A stretch of DNA of 64,000 bases from VAXT01 sp963794605 (GTDB lineage Bacteria > Actinomycetota > Thermoleophilia > Gaiellales > Gaiellaceae): the NCBI GenBank assembly GCA_963794605.1, contig CAWCEN010000003.1, positions 248,001 to 312,000 on the forward strand. The letters run 5' to 3'. Of the stretch, positions 1 to 8,097 are shown piece after piece. Both the position numbers and the translations under genes were made by a program. A model generated the notes under the pieces. That model did not search any database and was not told the DNA's origin. It was given only the letters and a program-made list of their open reading frames with translations. Within the stretch, counting starts at the first letter, position 1, and each line of letters starts with the position of its first letter.

Positions 1-283
1 AGACCGAGTTCATGCCCTGGAAGTCGTCGAGCGACGTCAGGAAGACGGTCGTCTTCACGATTCGTTCGAGCCCACTGCCCGCCGCGGCCAGGATCGCCTC
101 GAGGTTGTCGAAGATCTGCCGCGTCTGCTCCTCGATCGTGTCGCCGGCCATCTCCGCGTGCCCCGGCGTCAGGCCCAGCTGGCCGGAGACGAAGACGAAG
201 CCATTCGCAGTGATCGCCTGCGAGTAGGGCGCTCCCTGGAACGGCGCCGGCGCGTTCTCGGTCCGAACCGCGGTCTTGTCCAT
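1..283 (-). CDS. ridA: RidA/YjgF family enamine/imine deaminase, 3' end cut by window edge
   Basis: The first about 94 residues of a RidA-family protein, beginning MDKTAVRTENAPAPF, with the typical core PYSQAI, VFVSGQLG and IVKTTVFL. Family members hydrolyse reactive enamines and imines released by PLP enzymes, such as 2-aminoacrylate, in the cytosol. The ATG lies one base after the TGA of the hisB-like gene. Its Shine-Dalgarno sequence (GGAGGGAG) is inside the end of that gene, so the two are probably one transcript and translationally coupled. The C-terminus, which carries the conserved Arg and Glu of the active site, lies outside the window, so activity cannot be judged. Confidence 0.9.
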   Translation of the reverse strand, partial: MDKTAVRTENAPAPFQGAPYSQAITANGFVFVSGQLGLTPGHAEMAGDTIEEQTRQIFDNLEAILAAAGSGLERIVKTTVFLTSLDDFQGMNSV

Positions 284-284
284 C

Positions 285-824
285 TCACTCCCTCCGTTTC
301 CGTGGCCGGCCGGCCTGTGCGAGCACCACGCCGAGCGCCTTGAAGATCGCCTCGAGCACGTGCTGCGGATCGTCGCCGTGGATCAGGCGGACGTGCAGCG
401 TAAACCCTCCGCCCTCGGCGAGCTCGTGCAGGAAGCTCGCGACCAGGTCGGTGCCGAGCCCGCCGACCCGGGCCTCGGAAAGATCGACGTTCGAGACGAC
501 AAGCGGGCGCCCCGAGGCATCGAGGACGATGTGCGCGAGCGCATCGTCGGCGGCGGTGACGGCCGAACCGTGGCCGCGCACCTCGTCAGACGAGAGCGGC
601 TCCCTGAGCGCCTGCCCGAGCGCCCGGCCCGCCGAGGCGACCTCGGCCTCCGGCTCGTCGGGGGCCAGCTGGAGCTCCAGGTCGAGGGATCCGTACCGCG
701 CCAGGAGCCCGAGCAGATGGTCGAGTACGGGCAGGCCGCTCGACACGTTGCTCGCGCCCTCGCCGTCGAGCGAGACGCGAACGCGCGCGTGCTCCTCCTG
801 ACTCACCCGATCTGGGGACGCCAT
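285..824 (-). CDS. Degenerate HisB-like (imidazoleglycerol-phosphate dehydratase fold) protein
   Basis: A 179-aa protein that aligns end to end with HisB. Shared elements include LPVLDHLLG (DH at 35-36), RALGQALRE, the LDASGRP strand, FTLHV and HVLEAIFKALG. Real HisB binds two Mn ions through His-rich motifs. Here the HHTVED motif is replaced by a stretch near PEAEVASAG (59-67), KHG has become RYG, and the C-terminal HH pair keeps only one His (155) with E158. The dehydratase reaction is therefore doubtful. The gene stands alone with ridA and not in a his operon. A possible -10 (TACCCT, complement of 835-840) lies 10 nt before the ATG. It may be a pseudoenzyme paralogue; a changed substrate is an alternative. 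Confidence 0.72.
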   Translation of the reverse strand: MASPDRVSQEEHARVRVSLDGEGASNVSSGLPVLDHLLGLLARYGSLDLELQLAPDEPEAEVASAGRALGQALREPLSSDEVRGHGSAVTAADDALAHIVLDASGRPLVVSNVDLSEARVGGLGTDLVASFLHELAEGGGFTLHVRLIHGDDPQHVLEAIFKALGVVLAQAGRPRKRRE

Positions 825-904
825 CCCTCGACTCAGGGTACCGCACCCGACGGGCGCAGCCGACCACGAAAGCCAGGCCCTCTTCCGCTCTCCGTGCCGC
901 CCGG

Positions 905-2512
905 ATGCGCTCTCACGCCCGCACTTTCCCCCGTTCACCCGGCCTTCTGGCCGCCGCGCTGGTCGCTGCTGCGATCCTCGCTCCGAACGCCTCGACGAGC
1001 GGGCCAACAACGACCCACGCCGTCGTCGGCTTCGACTCGAACGCGGAGCTTGCCCAAGCGCTGAGCCGGTTCCCGGGCGCGAAGATCGTTCGGCGGCTCC
1101 CGCACATGAAGACGGTCGAGGTCGAGCTCCCCGGTCCTGCGGACGAGCTCCACGGGCTTCCCGGCATTGCGTACGCTCATGCGCCGCTCGTCCGAACGAC
1201 GAAGGTCGAACCGGCCCTGGCCGCTGTTCTGCGCCCCGGGCTTCCCTACGAGTGGCAGTACGTCGCGACACGCGAGAACGAGGTTCCCCCAGATGTGCTG
1301 CGCGCCGCGAGCACCATCAAGATCGGCATCGTCGACACCGGCGCCGACGTCACTCATCCCGACCTCGCCGCCAAGTCGCCCGAGACCTGGGACGTAGTGC
1401 ACCGCAGGGCGAGCGCCCCGGATCGCGACGGCCACGGCACGTTCGTCGCCGCGCTCGCTGCAGGCTCGGTCACGAACGACGAGGGGATCGCCGGCTTCGG
1501 CGGGGACGCCCAGCTCCTGATGGTCAGAGCCATCGGCGACTCGGACAGCTTCAGCGACGTCGACGAGGCGGCCGCGATCGTCTACGCCGTCGACCACGGC
1601 GCGAAGATCGTCAACCTCAGCCTCGGAGGCGTTGGCACGTCCCCGCTCGAGCAGCGGGCGATCGAGTACGCCGTCAGTCACGGCGTCCTGCTCGTAGCCG
1701 CGGCAGGCAACGAGTACCAAGCCGGCAACCCGATCGAGTACCCGGCCGCCGCGCTCCAGCCGCCCGGCTCGAACGGCCAGGGCGGCGTCGGGCTCTCGGT
1801 CGCCGCCAGCACGATGGCCGGCAAGCGCGCGAGCTTCTCGAACACCGGCTCGCAGATCTCGCTCGCCGCGCCCGGAGAGAACGTGTTCAGCGCGATCGCG
1901 GCCGGGTCGTCGCCCGACGACTGGCCCCGCTATGCGCTGCCCGGCTCGAGTGCGGGCTCGTACGGATGGTCGAGCGGCACGTCCTTCTCGACCCCGGAGG
2001 TCGCCGGGGCCGCCGCCCTCGTCTGGGCGGCGAACCCAGCTCTCACCGCGCAGCAGGTCGCGGCGATCCTCAAGGCGACAGCGTCCGGCCACGGCCGGTG
2101 GAACCCGCGGCTCGGCTACGGCGTGATCGACGTGGCGGCCGCCGTCGCAGCCGCGCGCGGTCAGCAGATTGCGCCGCGCCCGCGGGCCGGGGCCTGGCTG
2201 AGCTTCCGACGGGTCAACGGCTACGAGGTGCGCTCCATCCAGCGGACCAACCGCCGGCCGCTCCGGGCGCTCCGCCTAGCAGTCCATCTGCGGACCAGCG
2301 CCCCGCTCGTCACGCCCGACTACCGGACGATCACGCTCCAGGTACGCCGCGGAGGGAGCTGGCACCGCCTGGCGCGTGCAACGACGCGGCGGGGCGGTGG
2401 GATTCGCTGGACGTTCGGGCTGCGACCGGGCCGCTACGTCCTGCGAGCCGTGTACCGCGGCCGGTGGGACCTTCACGCGGCGATCCGGCTCAAGCCGGTG
2501 CGCGTCCGCTAA
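905..2512 (+). CDS. Secreted subtilisin-like serine protease (S8)
   Basis: A 535-aa S8 family peptidase. A hydrophobic signal segment (about 12-28) follows a basic N-terminus. Residues 36-105 resemble a short propeptide. The catalytic triad is visible: D144 in GIVDTGADVTHPDL, H177 in DGHGTFVA and S360 in SSGTSFSTPEVAG, with oxyanion N269 in AAAGNE. The catalytic domain ends near residue 415. About 120 Arg-rich, beta-predicted residues follow, possibly a C-terminal binding or processing domain. The protein is likely exported and self-processed. Its stop overlaps the convergent murA stop. The start codon is not fixed by a clear ribosome binding site. Confidence 0.9.
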   Translation: MRSHARTFPRSPGLLAAALVAAAILAPNASTSGPTTTHAVVGFDSNAELAQALSRFPGAKIVRRLPHMKTVEVELPGPADELHGLPGIAYAHAPLVRTTKVEPALAAVLRPGLPYEWQYVATRENEVPPDVLRAASTIKIGIVDTGADVTHPDLAAKSPETWDVVHRRASAPDRDGHGTFVAALAAGSVTNDEGIAGFGGDAQLLMVRAIGDSDSFSDVDEAAAIVYAVDHGAKIVNLSLGGVGTSPLEQRAIEYAVSHGVLLVAAAGNEYQAGNPIEYPAAALQPPGSNGQGGVGLSVAASTMAGKRASFSNTGSQISLAAPGENVFSAIAAGSSPDDWPRYALPGSSAGSYGWSSGTSFSTPEVAGAAALVWAANPALTAQQVAAILKATASGHGRWNPRLGYGVIDVAAAVAAARGQQIAPRPRAGAWLSFRRVNGYEVRSIQRTNRRPLRALRLAVHLRTSAPLVTPDYRTITLQVRRGGSWHRLARATTRRGGGIRWTFGLRPGRYVLRAVYRGRWDLHAAIRLKPVRVR

Positions 2513-3819
2513 GCGGAAACGCGTTCGATCCGCGCACCGAGCGCACGCAGGCGCTCGTCGATCCGCTCGTAGCCCTTGTCGATCTGGTACACGGCCCCGA
2601 TCGTCGACTCCCCTTCGGCGCACAGGCTCGCGAGCAGCATCGACATCCCCGCGCGAATGTCCGGGCTCTCCATCCGCTGGCCGCGGAGCCTCGTCGGCCC
2701 GGTCACGACCGCGCGGTGCGGGTCGCACAGGATGATGCGAGCGCCCATCGAGACGAGCTTGTCCGTGAAGAACAGGCGGTTCTCGAACATCTTCTCGAAC
2801 AGCAACACCGTCCCCCGAGCCTGCGTCGCGACCGTGAGCGCGATCGACGTGCAGTCCGATGGGAATGCGGGCCACGGGCCGTCCTCGATCTTGGGGATGT
2901 GCCCGCCGATGTCGTCCTCGACGTAGAGCTCCTGGCCGGGCGGCACGCGAACCGTCCCGTCCCCGACTTCGACGCGCACGCCGAGCCGCGCGAAGGTCGG
3001 CAGGATCGAGATCAGGTCGTCCTTCTCGACCCCGTCGATCGTCAGGTCGCCGCCAGTGACCGCGGCGAGGCCGATGAAGCTCGCGACCTCGACGTGATCC
3101 GGCCCGATCGTCCACTCGCCGCCGCGCAGGCTTCCGACGCCGCGCACTCCGAGGACGTTCGACTCGATGCCCTGGATGTCGGCGCCGAGCGAGCCTAGGA
3201 AGCGGCAGAGGTCCTGGACGTGCGGCTCGCACGCGGCGTTGCCGATCTTCGTCTCGCCCTGCGCGAGCGCGGCGCACATGATGATGTTCTCGGTCGCCAT
3301 CACGCTCGCCTCGTCGAGGAAGACGCTCGCGCCGCGGACGCCGCCGGTGCGCATGTCGTACGTGTCGCCGGCCTCGACCTCGACGCCCAGCTTCCTGAAG
3401 CCGTGGATATGAGGGTCGAGCCTGCGCCGGCCGATCACGTCCCCGCCCGGAGGCGCGACTGACGCGGCCCCCGCGCGCACGAGCAGCGGCCCGGCGAGCA
3501 GGAACGACGCCCGCATCTGGGAGCAGAGCTCCCGGTCGAGCTCTGTCTTGCGCACCTCGGCGGCGTGGACGCGAACGTCGTTGGGCCCGATCCACTCGAC
3601 GTCGGCGCCGAGGTCGGCAATCAGCGCGAGCATCGTGTCCACGTCCCGGATGCGCGGGACGTTGTGGAGGACGACCGGCTCGGTGGTCATCACGCACGCG
3701 GCGAGGATCGGCAGTACGCCGTTCTTGTTGCCCGCGGCGGTCACGCGGCCGTGGAGGGGCTGCCCTCCTTCGATCACGAATGACTCTGTCACTGCACTGG
3801 CGACGACCGTTTCGGTCAT
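2509..3819 (-). CDS. murA: UDP-N-acetylglucosamine 1-carboxyvinyltransferase (Cys-to-Asp type)
   Basis: A 436-aa MurA (EPSP synthase fold), which transfers enolpyruvate from PEP to UDP-GlcNAc, the first committed step of peptidoglycan synthesis. The substrate-binding pair K32/N33 sits in AAGNKNGVLP. The active-site loop reads PPGGDVIGRRRLDPH, so the usual catalytic Cys is Asp127. Asp at this place is known in mycobacterial and chlamydial MurA and makes the enzyme insensitive to fosfomycin. The gene diverges from the HD-domain gene, and the two appear to share an overlapping -10 element at 3830-3836. The length and conserved motifs leave little doubt about identity. Confidence 0.96.
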   Translation of the reverse strand: MTETVVASAVTESFVIEGGQPLHGRVTAAGNKNGVLPILAACVMTTEPVVLHNVPRIRDVDTMLALIADLGADVEWIGPNDVRVHAAEVRKTELDRELCSQMRASFLLAGPLLVRAGAASVAPPGGDVIGRRRLDPHIHGFRKLGVEVEAGDTYDMRTGGVRGASVFLDEASVMATENIIMCAALAQGETKIGNAACEPHVQDLCRFLGSLGADIQGIESNVLGVRGVGSLRGGEWTIGPDHVEVASFIGLAAVTGGDLTIDGVEKDDLISILPTFARLGVRVEVGDGTVRVPPGQELYVEDDIGGHIPKIEDGPWPAFPSDCTSIALTVATQARGTVLLFEKMFENRLFFTDKLVSMGARIILCDPHRAVVTGPTRLRGQRMESPDIRAGMSMLLASLCAEGESTIGAVYQIDKGYERIDERLRALGARIERVSA

Positions 3820-3829
3820 GGCGAGGGGC

Positions 3830-3836
3830 TATCGTA
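3830..3836. promoter_or_regulatory. Putative shared divergent -10 element (TATCGTA)
   Basis: The 7-mer TATCGTA reads TATCGT on the plus strand (10 nt before the HD gene's TTG) and TACGAT on the minus strand (11 nt before the murA ATG). Both fit the actinobacterial TAnnnT -10 pattern. Only 26 bp separate the two start codons. No convincing -35 is visible. Three other close divergent pairs in this window show the same arrangement. Confidence 0.5.
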
Positions 3837-3845
3837 CCCAGCGTC

Positions 3846-4424
3846 TTGGAGGTCACTCGCGAGCGCGCCTGGGAGACCCTGACCCGCTACACGAAGAGCG
3901 AGGCGCTGCTGCGCCATGCGCTGGCCGTCGAGGCCTCCGTGCGCGCCTACGCACGGAAGTTCGGCGAGGACGAGGAGCTCTGGGGTGTGACCGCGCTGCT
4001 CCACGACTTCGACTACGAGATCCATCCGACGCTCGACAAGCACCCGCAGGACGGCGCGCCGATCCTGCGCGAGGAGGGCTACCCCGAGGTCGTGATCGAG
4101 GGCGTCCTCTCGCACGCGGAGCATCTCGCGATGCCGCGCGACACACCGCTCAAGAAGACCCTCTTCGCCTGCGACGAGCTGTCCGGGTTCATCCATGCGT
4201 GCGGCCTCGTGCGGCCGGACGGGATCGAGACACTGGAGCCGAAATCGGTCAAGAAGAAGCTCAAGCAGCCGTCGTTCGCGGCCGGCGTCCACCGGGACGA
4301 GGTCTACAGAGGCGCGGAGGAGCTCGGTGTAGAGCTCGACGACCACATCCGCTTCGTGATCGAGGCGATGCGCCCGATCGCAGGCGAGCTCGGGCTACGA
4401 CAGTCCGCCGAGCAGGCGCTCTAG
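3846..4424 (+). CDS. HD-domain phosphohydrolase family protein
   Basis: About 192 aa, matching small bacterial HD-domain proteins that begin near the ALLRHALAVEA helix. Visible metal-binding elements are H in RHALAVEA, the HD doublet in TALLHDFDYE, SHAEH and a later Asp in FACDELSGF. The family hydrolyses phosphate esters of nucleotides or related compounds; the substrate here is unknown. The chosen start is TTG, because homologues begin at this point and the only in-frame ATG (3780) lies inside the divergent murA gene. The 3' end overlaps the convergent aminotransferase gene by 30 bp. Confidence 0.75.
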   Translation: MEVTRERAWETLTRYTKSEALLRHALAVEASVRAYARKFGEDEELWGVTALLHDFDYEIHPTLDKHPQDGAPILREEGYPEVVIEGVLSHAEHLAMPRDTPLKKTLFACDELSGFIHACGLVRPDGIETLEPKSVKKKLKQPSFAAGVHRDEVYRGAEELGVELDDHIRFVIEAMRPIAGELGLRQSAEQAL

Positions 4425-5450
4425 GTCGTCCTCGCTCGTCCAGTAGCCGCAGGAGACGCGGATCAGGTTGCGGCCTGGGAGCTCGCGGACGATGACGCCG
4501 TCGCTTCGCAGCCTCTCGACGAGCTCGGTCGGGTCGCTCGTCGGGCGGAAGGTAACCAGGCCGGCCTGGTCCGTTTTCGTCGCGACTTCGAAGCGCTCCA
4601 CCAGTGCGGCTCGGCACTTCGCGGCCATCTCGGCCACGCGCTCGAAGCGCCAGTCCGGGGCCACGTCGAGTGCATTGGACAGGCCTGCGAGCGATGGCGT
4701 TCCGATCCAGCCGCTGTCGAATCGCTCCGCACCGTCGCGGACGACATACGAGCCGTCGGGCTCGTGCTCGGTCTGCGCGAAGTAGCTCGGGAGCGCGACG
4801 CGCAGCTCGTCCGGGCGGGCGACGACGAGCGCGCCGGTCACGTCCGGCCCGCAGAGCCACTTCTGGCACGAGACTGCGTAGTAGTCGAGCGCGTCGAGCT
4901 CGACCGGGATCACGCCCGCCGACTGGGCGCCGTCGACGAGGATCGGGAGCCCGCTTTCGGCCTTGACCCGAGCCGGGTCGAGCGAGTTGCCGGTCACCCA
5001 GGAGACGTGTGAGATCGCGATGAGGCGCGTCCGGTCGGTGACCGCGTCGAGGATGCCGTCTTCGGGCGCGGTGACGATTCGCGCGCCCGACGCGTGCAGC
5101 GGCCCGATCAGCCCGAAGTGCTCGACGTCACTCGTCACCACCTCGTCGTCCGGTCCGAGATCGAGCCCGGCGAGCACGATGTTGCAGCCGTCGGTCGTCG
5201 ACCGCGTCAGCGCGACCTGGGTCGGCTCGACGCCGAATAGCGCCGCAAGCTTGGCGCGCACCTCGTCGCGCATCCCCAGAGCGCGCGAGAAGTACGGCTC
5301 GCCCCCACGCCCTTCGGCGAGGTCGACGAGCTGCTCCGCGATCATCGCCTCGGCGGCGGCTCGCGGGAGCGGGCCGTTCGTGCCCGCGTTCAGATACGCG
5401 TACCGCTCGAGGACGGGGAAGGCGGCGCGGACCTCCTCGAAGCTGGGCAC
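4395..5450 (-). CDS. Class V aminotransferase (cysteine desulfurase-like fold)
   Basis: A 351-aa PLP enzyme of the class V fold (SufS, isopenicillin N epimerase and kynureninase relatives). YLNAGTNGPLP is the N-terminal substrate-entry segment, ILVDGAQSAGV holds the PLP-ring Asp, and SCQKWLCGP carries the lysine that forms the Schiff base. A TRSTTDGCNIVL segment matches the phosphate-binding loop. The mobile catalytic Cys loop of true desulfurases is not evident, so the substrate is unassigned. The GTG start has a TAGACT box 5 nt upstream, suggesting a leaderless transcript divergent from the GT4 gene. Confidence 0.85.
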   Translation of the reverse strand: MPSFEEVRAAFPVLERYAYLNAGTNGPLPRAAAEAMIAEQLVDLAEGRGGEPYFSRALGMRDEVRAKLAALFGVEPTQVALTRSTTDGCNIVLAGLDLGPDDEVVTSDVEHFGLIGPLHASGARIVTAPEDGILDAVTDRTRLIAISHVSWVTGNSLDPARVKAESGLPILVDGAQSAGVIPVELDALDYYAVSCQKWLCGPDVTGALVVARPDELRVALPSYFAQTEHEPDGSYVVRDGAERFDSGWIGTPSLAGLSNALDVAPDWRFERVAEMAAKCRAALVERFEVATKTDQAGLVTFRPTSDPTELVERLRSDGVIVRELPGRNLIRVSCGYWTSEDDLERLLGGLS

Positions 5451-5454
5451 GGCC

Positions 5455-5461
5455 TAGTCTA
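5455..5461. promoter_or_regulatory. Putative shared divergent -10 element (TAGTCTA)
   Basis: TAGTCT on the plus strand ends 7 nt before the GTG of the GT4 gene. TAGACT on the minus strand ends 5 nt before the GTG of the aminotransferase gene. The two hexamers overlap by five bases and only 17 bp separate the start codons. Both transcripts would begin at or next to the start codon (leaderless), and each -35 region would lie inside the other gene. Confidence 0.55.
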
Positions 5462-5467
5462 GGCACG

Positions 5468-6520
5468 GTGCGCGTCCTGCTCGCCGATCCGCCGGCCTTC
5501 ACGCCGCCGTACGACCACGCGCTCGCGTCGGCGCTTGCCCGGGCCGGAGCCGACGTCGAGCTCGTCACGTCGCCGTTCCGTTTCGGTGACGCGCCCGCTC
5601 CTGACGGCTACCGGCGCTCGGAGCTCTTCTACCCGGTCAGCTCACGGGTCTTTCAGCGGTCGCGGCTCCGCATCCCGGTGAAGCTGCTCGAGCACCCGGT
5701 CGGGCTCACGCGGCTCCGGCGACGCAAGGCTGACGTGGTGCACCTGCAATGGCTCGCCGCGCCCGAGCTCGACGACAGGCTCCTGCGGGTCGACGCGCCG
5801 CTCGTCTTCACGGCGCACGACATCCTCCCGCGCCGCACCGCGGACAAGCGCGACCTCTGGGAGCGGCTGTTCGGTCGGTTCGCCCGGATCGTCGTGCACA
5901 GTGAGCGCGCACGCGAGCAACTCGGAGAGCTCGTCGATCCCGGCCGCCTGCGCGTGATCCCGCATCCCGTGTTTCCGAGCAACCCCGAGCGCCGCGACGA
6001 CGGCCGCACGCTCCTCTCGCTCGGGATCATCCGCGAGTACAAGGGCCTTGGCGACGCGATCGAGGCGACGAAGCGCATCGACGGAGCGCGGCTGCTCGTC
6101 GCCGGCGATCCCTTGGAGAGCATCGACGGTTACCGGGCGGCCGCGGGTGACAGTGCCGAGTGGCGCCTCGGATTCCTGTCGGACGACGAGGTCGATCGAG
6201 CGCTCGGCGAGTCGACGGTCGCGCTCTTCCCGTACCGGCCGGAGATCGACCAGAGCGGTGCGCTGCTGCGGGCGCTCGGCGCTGGAGTCCCGGTCGTGGC
6301 CTACGACGTGGGCGGGATCGGCGAGCCCGTGCGGCGCTTCGAGGCTGGGCGGGTCGTGCCGCCGGGGGACATCGACGCGCTCGCGGACGCGGCTCGCCTG
6401 CTGCTCGACGACCCGGCAGCTCTCGAGACGGCGCGCGCCGGAGCCGAGCGGGCCCGGCGCGAGCTGACCTGGGACGCGGCCGCTCAGGCCCACCTCGAGC
6501 TCTACCGGGAGCTGCTCTGA
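5468..6520 (+). CDS. Glycosyltransferase family 4 (GT-B fold)
   Basis: A 350-aa GT-B enzyme. The N-terminal half has MRVLLADPPAFTPPYDHAL and the acceptor-side strand ADVVHLQWLAAPE. The C-terminal half has the donor-binding pattern LGIIREYKG, an acidic FPYRPEIDQSGALLRAL (the E-x7-E-like region) and GVPVVAYDVGGIGE, followed by the VPPGDIDALADA helix typical of GT4 enzymes. It probably transfers a sugar from a nucleotide-activated donor to a lipid or glycan at the cytoplasmic face of the membrane. Donor and acceptor cannot be told from sequence. The GTG start is set by the TAGTCT box 7 nt upstream. Confidence 0.85.
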   Translation: MRVLLADPPAFTPPYDHALASALARAGADVELVTSPFRFGDAPAPDGYRRSELFYPVSSRVFQRSRLRIPVKLLEHPVGLTRLRRRKADVVHLQWLAAPELDDRLLRVDAPLVFTAHDILPRRTADKRDLWERLFGRFARIVVHSERAREQLGELVDPGRLRVIPHPVFPSNPERRDDGRTLLSLGIIREYKGLGDAIEATKRIDGARLLVAGDPLESIDGYRAAAGDSAEWRLGFLSDDEVDRALGESTVALFPYRPEIDQSGALLRALGAGVPVVAYDVGGIGEPVRRFEAGRVVPPGDIDALADAARLLLDDPAALETARAGAERARRELTWDAAAQAHLELYRELL

Positions 6521-6531
6521 GCTTCGAGGAC

Positions 6532-6816
6532 GTGATCCGGCGGCAGCTCGACCTGTTCGAGGAGGAATGCGAGGATCTGATCGCGGACTGCGATGCCGCC
6601 GAGCGGGCCTACGACGCCGCGGACCGCGACGAAGCGGAGGAGCGCTACGGCGACTACCTCGATCTCGTCGAGACCGGCACGGACCGCCTTGCCGAGCTCC
6701 GTGACGGCTTCGCCTCGACGATGGAGGAGGACGCCGCGGAGGCGTACGAGGGAGAGTTCAACCAGGCGGTCCAGGCCCGGCTCCCGCGGTTCGCGCTCGG
6801 CATCGAGAACGCCTGA
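6532..6816 (+). CDS. Small acidic helical protein of unknown function
   Basis: A 94-aa, strongly acidic, predicted all-helical protein (VIRRQLDLFEEECEDLIADC and onwards). I do not recognise a family. The GTG start is preceded by GAGGA five bases away and lies 11 bases after the GT4 stop, so the gene is probably the second in that transcript. Codon use resembles the neighbours and the reading frame stays open with Glu/Asp/Ala-rich heptads, which supports real coding. A role as a small soluble partner of the glycosyltransferase is possible but not shown. Confidence 0.6.
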   Translation: MIRRQLDLFEEECEDLIADCDAAERAYDAADRDEAEERYGDYLDLVETGTDRLAELRDGFASTMEEDAAEAYEGEFNQAVQARLPRFALGIENA

Positions 6817-6836
6817 GCGCTCAGTAGGATCGTCGC

Positions 6837-7499
6837 ATGCGCGAGCTGCGACCCGGCCTGTGGCACTGGGAGGCCCCGCACCCGCAGTGGGAGTCGGGCG
6901 AGCCGTGGGGCCCGGACGTCTCGTCGTACGCGATCGACGACGGCGAGCGCCTGCTGTTCTTCGACCCGATCGCCCCACCGAGCGAGCTCGAGGCGCTCGC
7001 GGACGACCGCGAGACGGCGATCGTGCTCACGTGCCCGTGGCACGAGCGCGATTCCCGAGGCCTCGTCGAGCGGCTCGGCGTGCCCGTCTACACGCCGCTG
7101 CCCGATACGGCCGAGGACCTCATGCGCAAGTGGGGCCTCACCGCCGAGCAGGCCGGCGACGGCTCCCCCGACGTCGTGTGGCTACTCAAGGAGGGGATCG
7201 GCGAGGCGCATCCCTATGCGGCGGGCGACCGCCTCGACGTCGGTGTCGACGTGTTCCCCGGGGAGAAGCCGAACGACACGGTGCTGTGGGTCGAGAGCCA
7301 CGGCGCGGCCGTCGCCGGCGACACGCTCGTCGACTTCGGCCGCGGCCTCGAGATCAATCCCCGGTGGCTGAGCGAGGAGATGACGCGGGAGCACGTCGTC
7401 GAGGGCTTGCGCCCATTGCTCGACCTGCCCGTGGAACACATGCTCGCGACGCACGGGGTTCCGTTCGACCGAGACGCACTCGAGCAGGCGCTCTCCTGA
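6837..7499 (+). CDS. MBL-fold-like protein with atypical metal motif
   Basis: A 220-aa protein resembling metallo-beta-lactamase-fold hydrolases: SSYAIDDGERLLFFDP (first strands), an IVLTCPWHERDSRGL motif at 62-76, GAAVAGDTLVDFG (the metal-bridging Asp region) and a final LATHGVPFD. The classical HxHxDH is not intact; only H69 and D72 of that segment remain. Metal binding may be altered or lost. A TAGGAT box ends 6 nt before the ATG, pointing to its own leaderless transcript. The gene is convergent with the lipoprotein gene. The substrate is unknown. Confidence 0.7.
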   Translation: MRELRPGLWHWEAPHPQWESGEPWGPDVSSYAIDDGERLLFFDPIAPPSELEALADDRETAIVLTCPWHERDSRGLVERLGVPVYTPLPDTAEDLMRKWGLTAEQAGDGSPDVVWLLKEGIGEAHPYAAGDRLDVGVDVFPGEKPNDTVLWVESHGAAVAGDTLVDFGRGLEINPRWLSEEMTREHVVEGLRPLLDLPVEHMLATHGVPFDRDALEQALS

Positions 7500-7506
7500 C
7501 GACTGC

Positions 7507-8088
7507 TTAGCTACTCGACGAGACGAACGGCTTGCACGACGGCTCGTCGGCCATCGCCTCGTTGAGATCGCCCACGTCGTACTTCGTGTCGAGATCCGAG
7601 AAGTGCTTGCCCGTCGCCGTCAGCTCGCTCTGAATCGTCTGGGCGAGCGTGGTCAGGCCCGTGGTCAGGGCCTTCGCGTCGTTCGTCGGGAGCTTCTTCG
7701 CCTGCGTAACGGCTCTGTCGAAGCTGCCGCGCGCCTGGGTGAGGCCGGCCTCGAGATCCCCCTGGATCGCGGCGCCGTCGTCGACCGCGGGCGCTCCGGC
7801 GGCCTTCACGTCGTCGACCATCGTCTCCGTGCTCTGCTCCGCGTTCTGGAGGAACGCGACGAGCTTTTGCTTGACCGATCTGAGGTTGGCGCTGGTGCGG
7901 ATCTCGGTGCTCAGCTGCTGGCTTCCGGACCTGAGGTCGTTCTCCCACGTCTTGAGCGCGCCGCAGACGTCCGCAGACCACGTTTTCGGGTCGGCTCCCG
8001 ATGCGCTCGAGTCGCCGCCGCCTCCTCCGCCGCAGCCTGCAGCCGCGAAGGCGAGCGTTGCAGCCGTGAGGAGGATGACGAGGCGCAC
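7507..8088 (-). CDS. Putative lipoprotein
   Basis: A 193-aa protein with a short basic N-terminus, a hydrophobic stretch and a lipobox ending FAAAGC (Cys19), followed by a Gly-rich linker. The mature part is predicted as an antiparallel helical bundle (two long Gln/Thr/Ala-rich helices) with two more Cys residues, near AVCGALK and EPSCKPF, that could form a disulfide. It probably sits on the outer face of the cytoplasmic membrane. I know no assigned function. Its stop lies 8 bases from the convergent MBL gene stop. Confidence 0.75.
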   Translation of the reverse strand: MRLVILLTAATLAFAAAGCGGGGGGDSSASGADPKTWSADVCGALKTWENDLRSGSQQLSTEIRTSANLRSVKQKLVAFLQNAEQSTETMVDDVKAAGAPAVDDGAAIQGDLEAGLTQARGSFDRAVTQAKKLPTNDAKALTTGLTTLAQTIQSELTATGKHFSDLDTKYDVGDLNEAMADEPSCKPFVSSSS

Positions 8089-8097
8089 GCGGCGATC

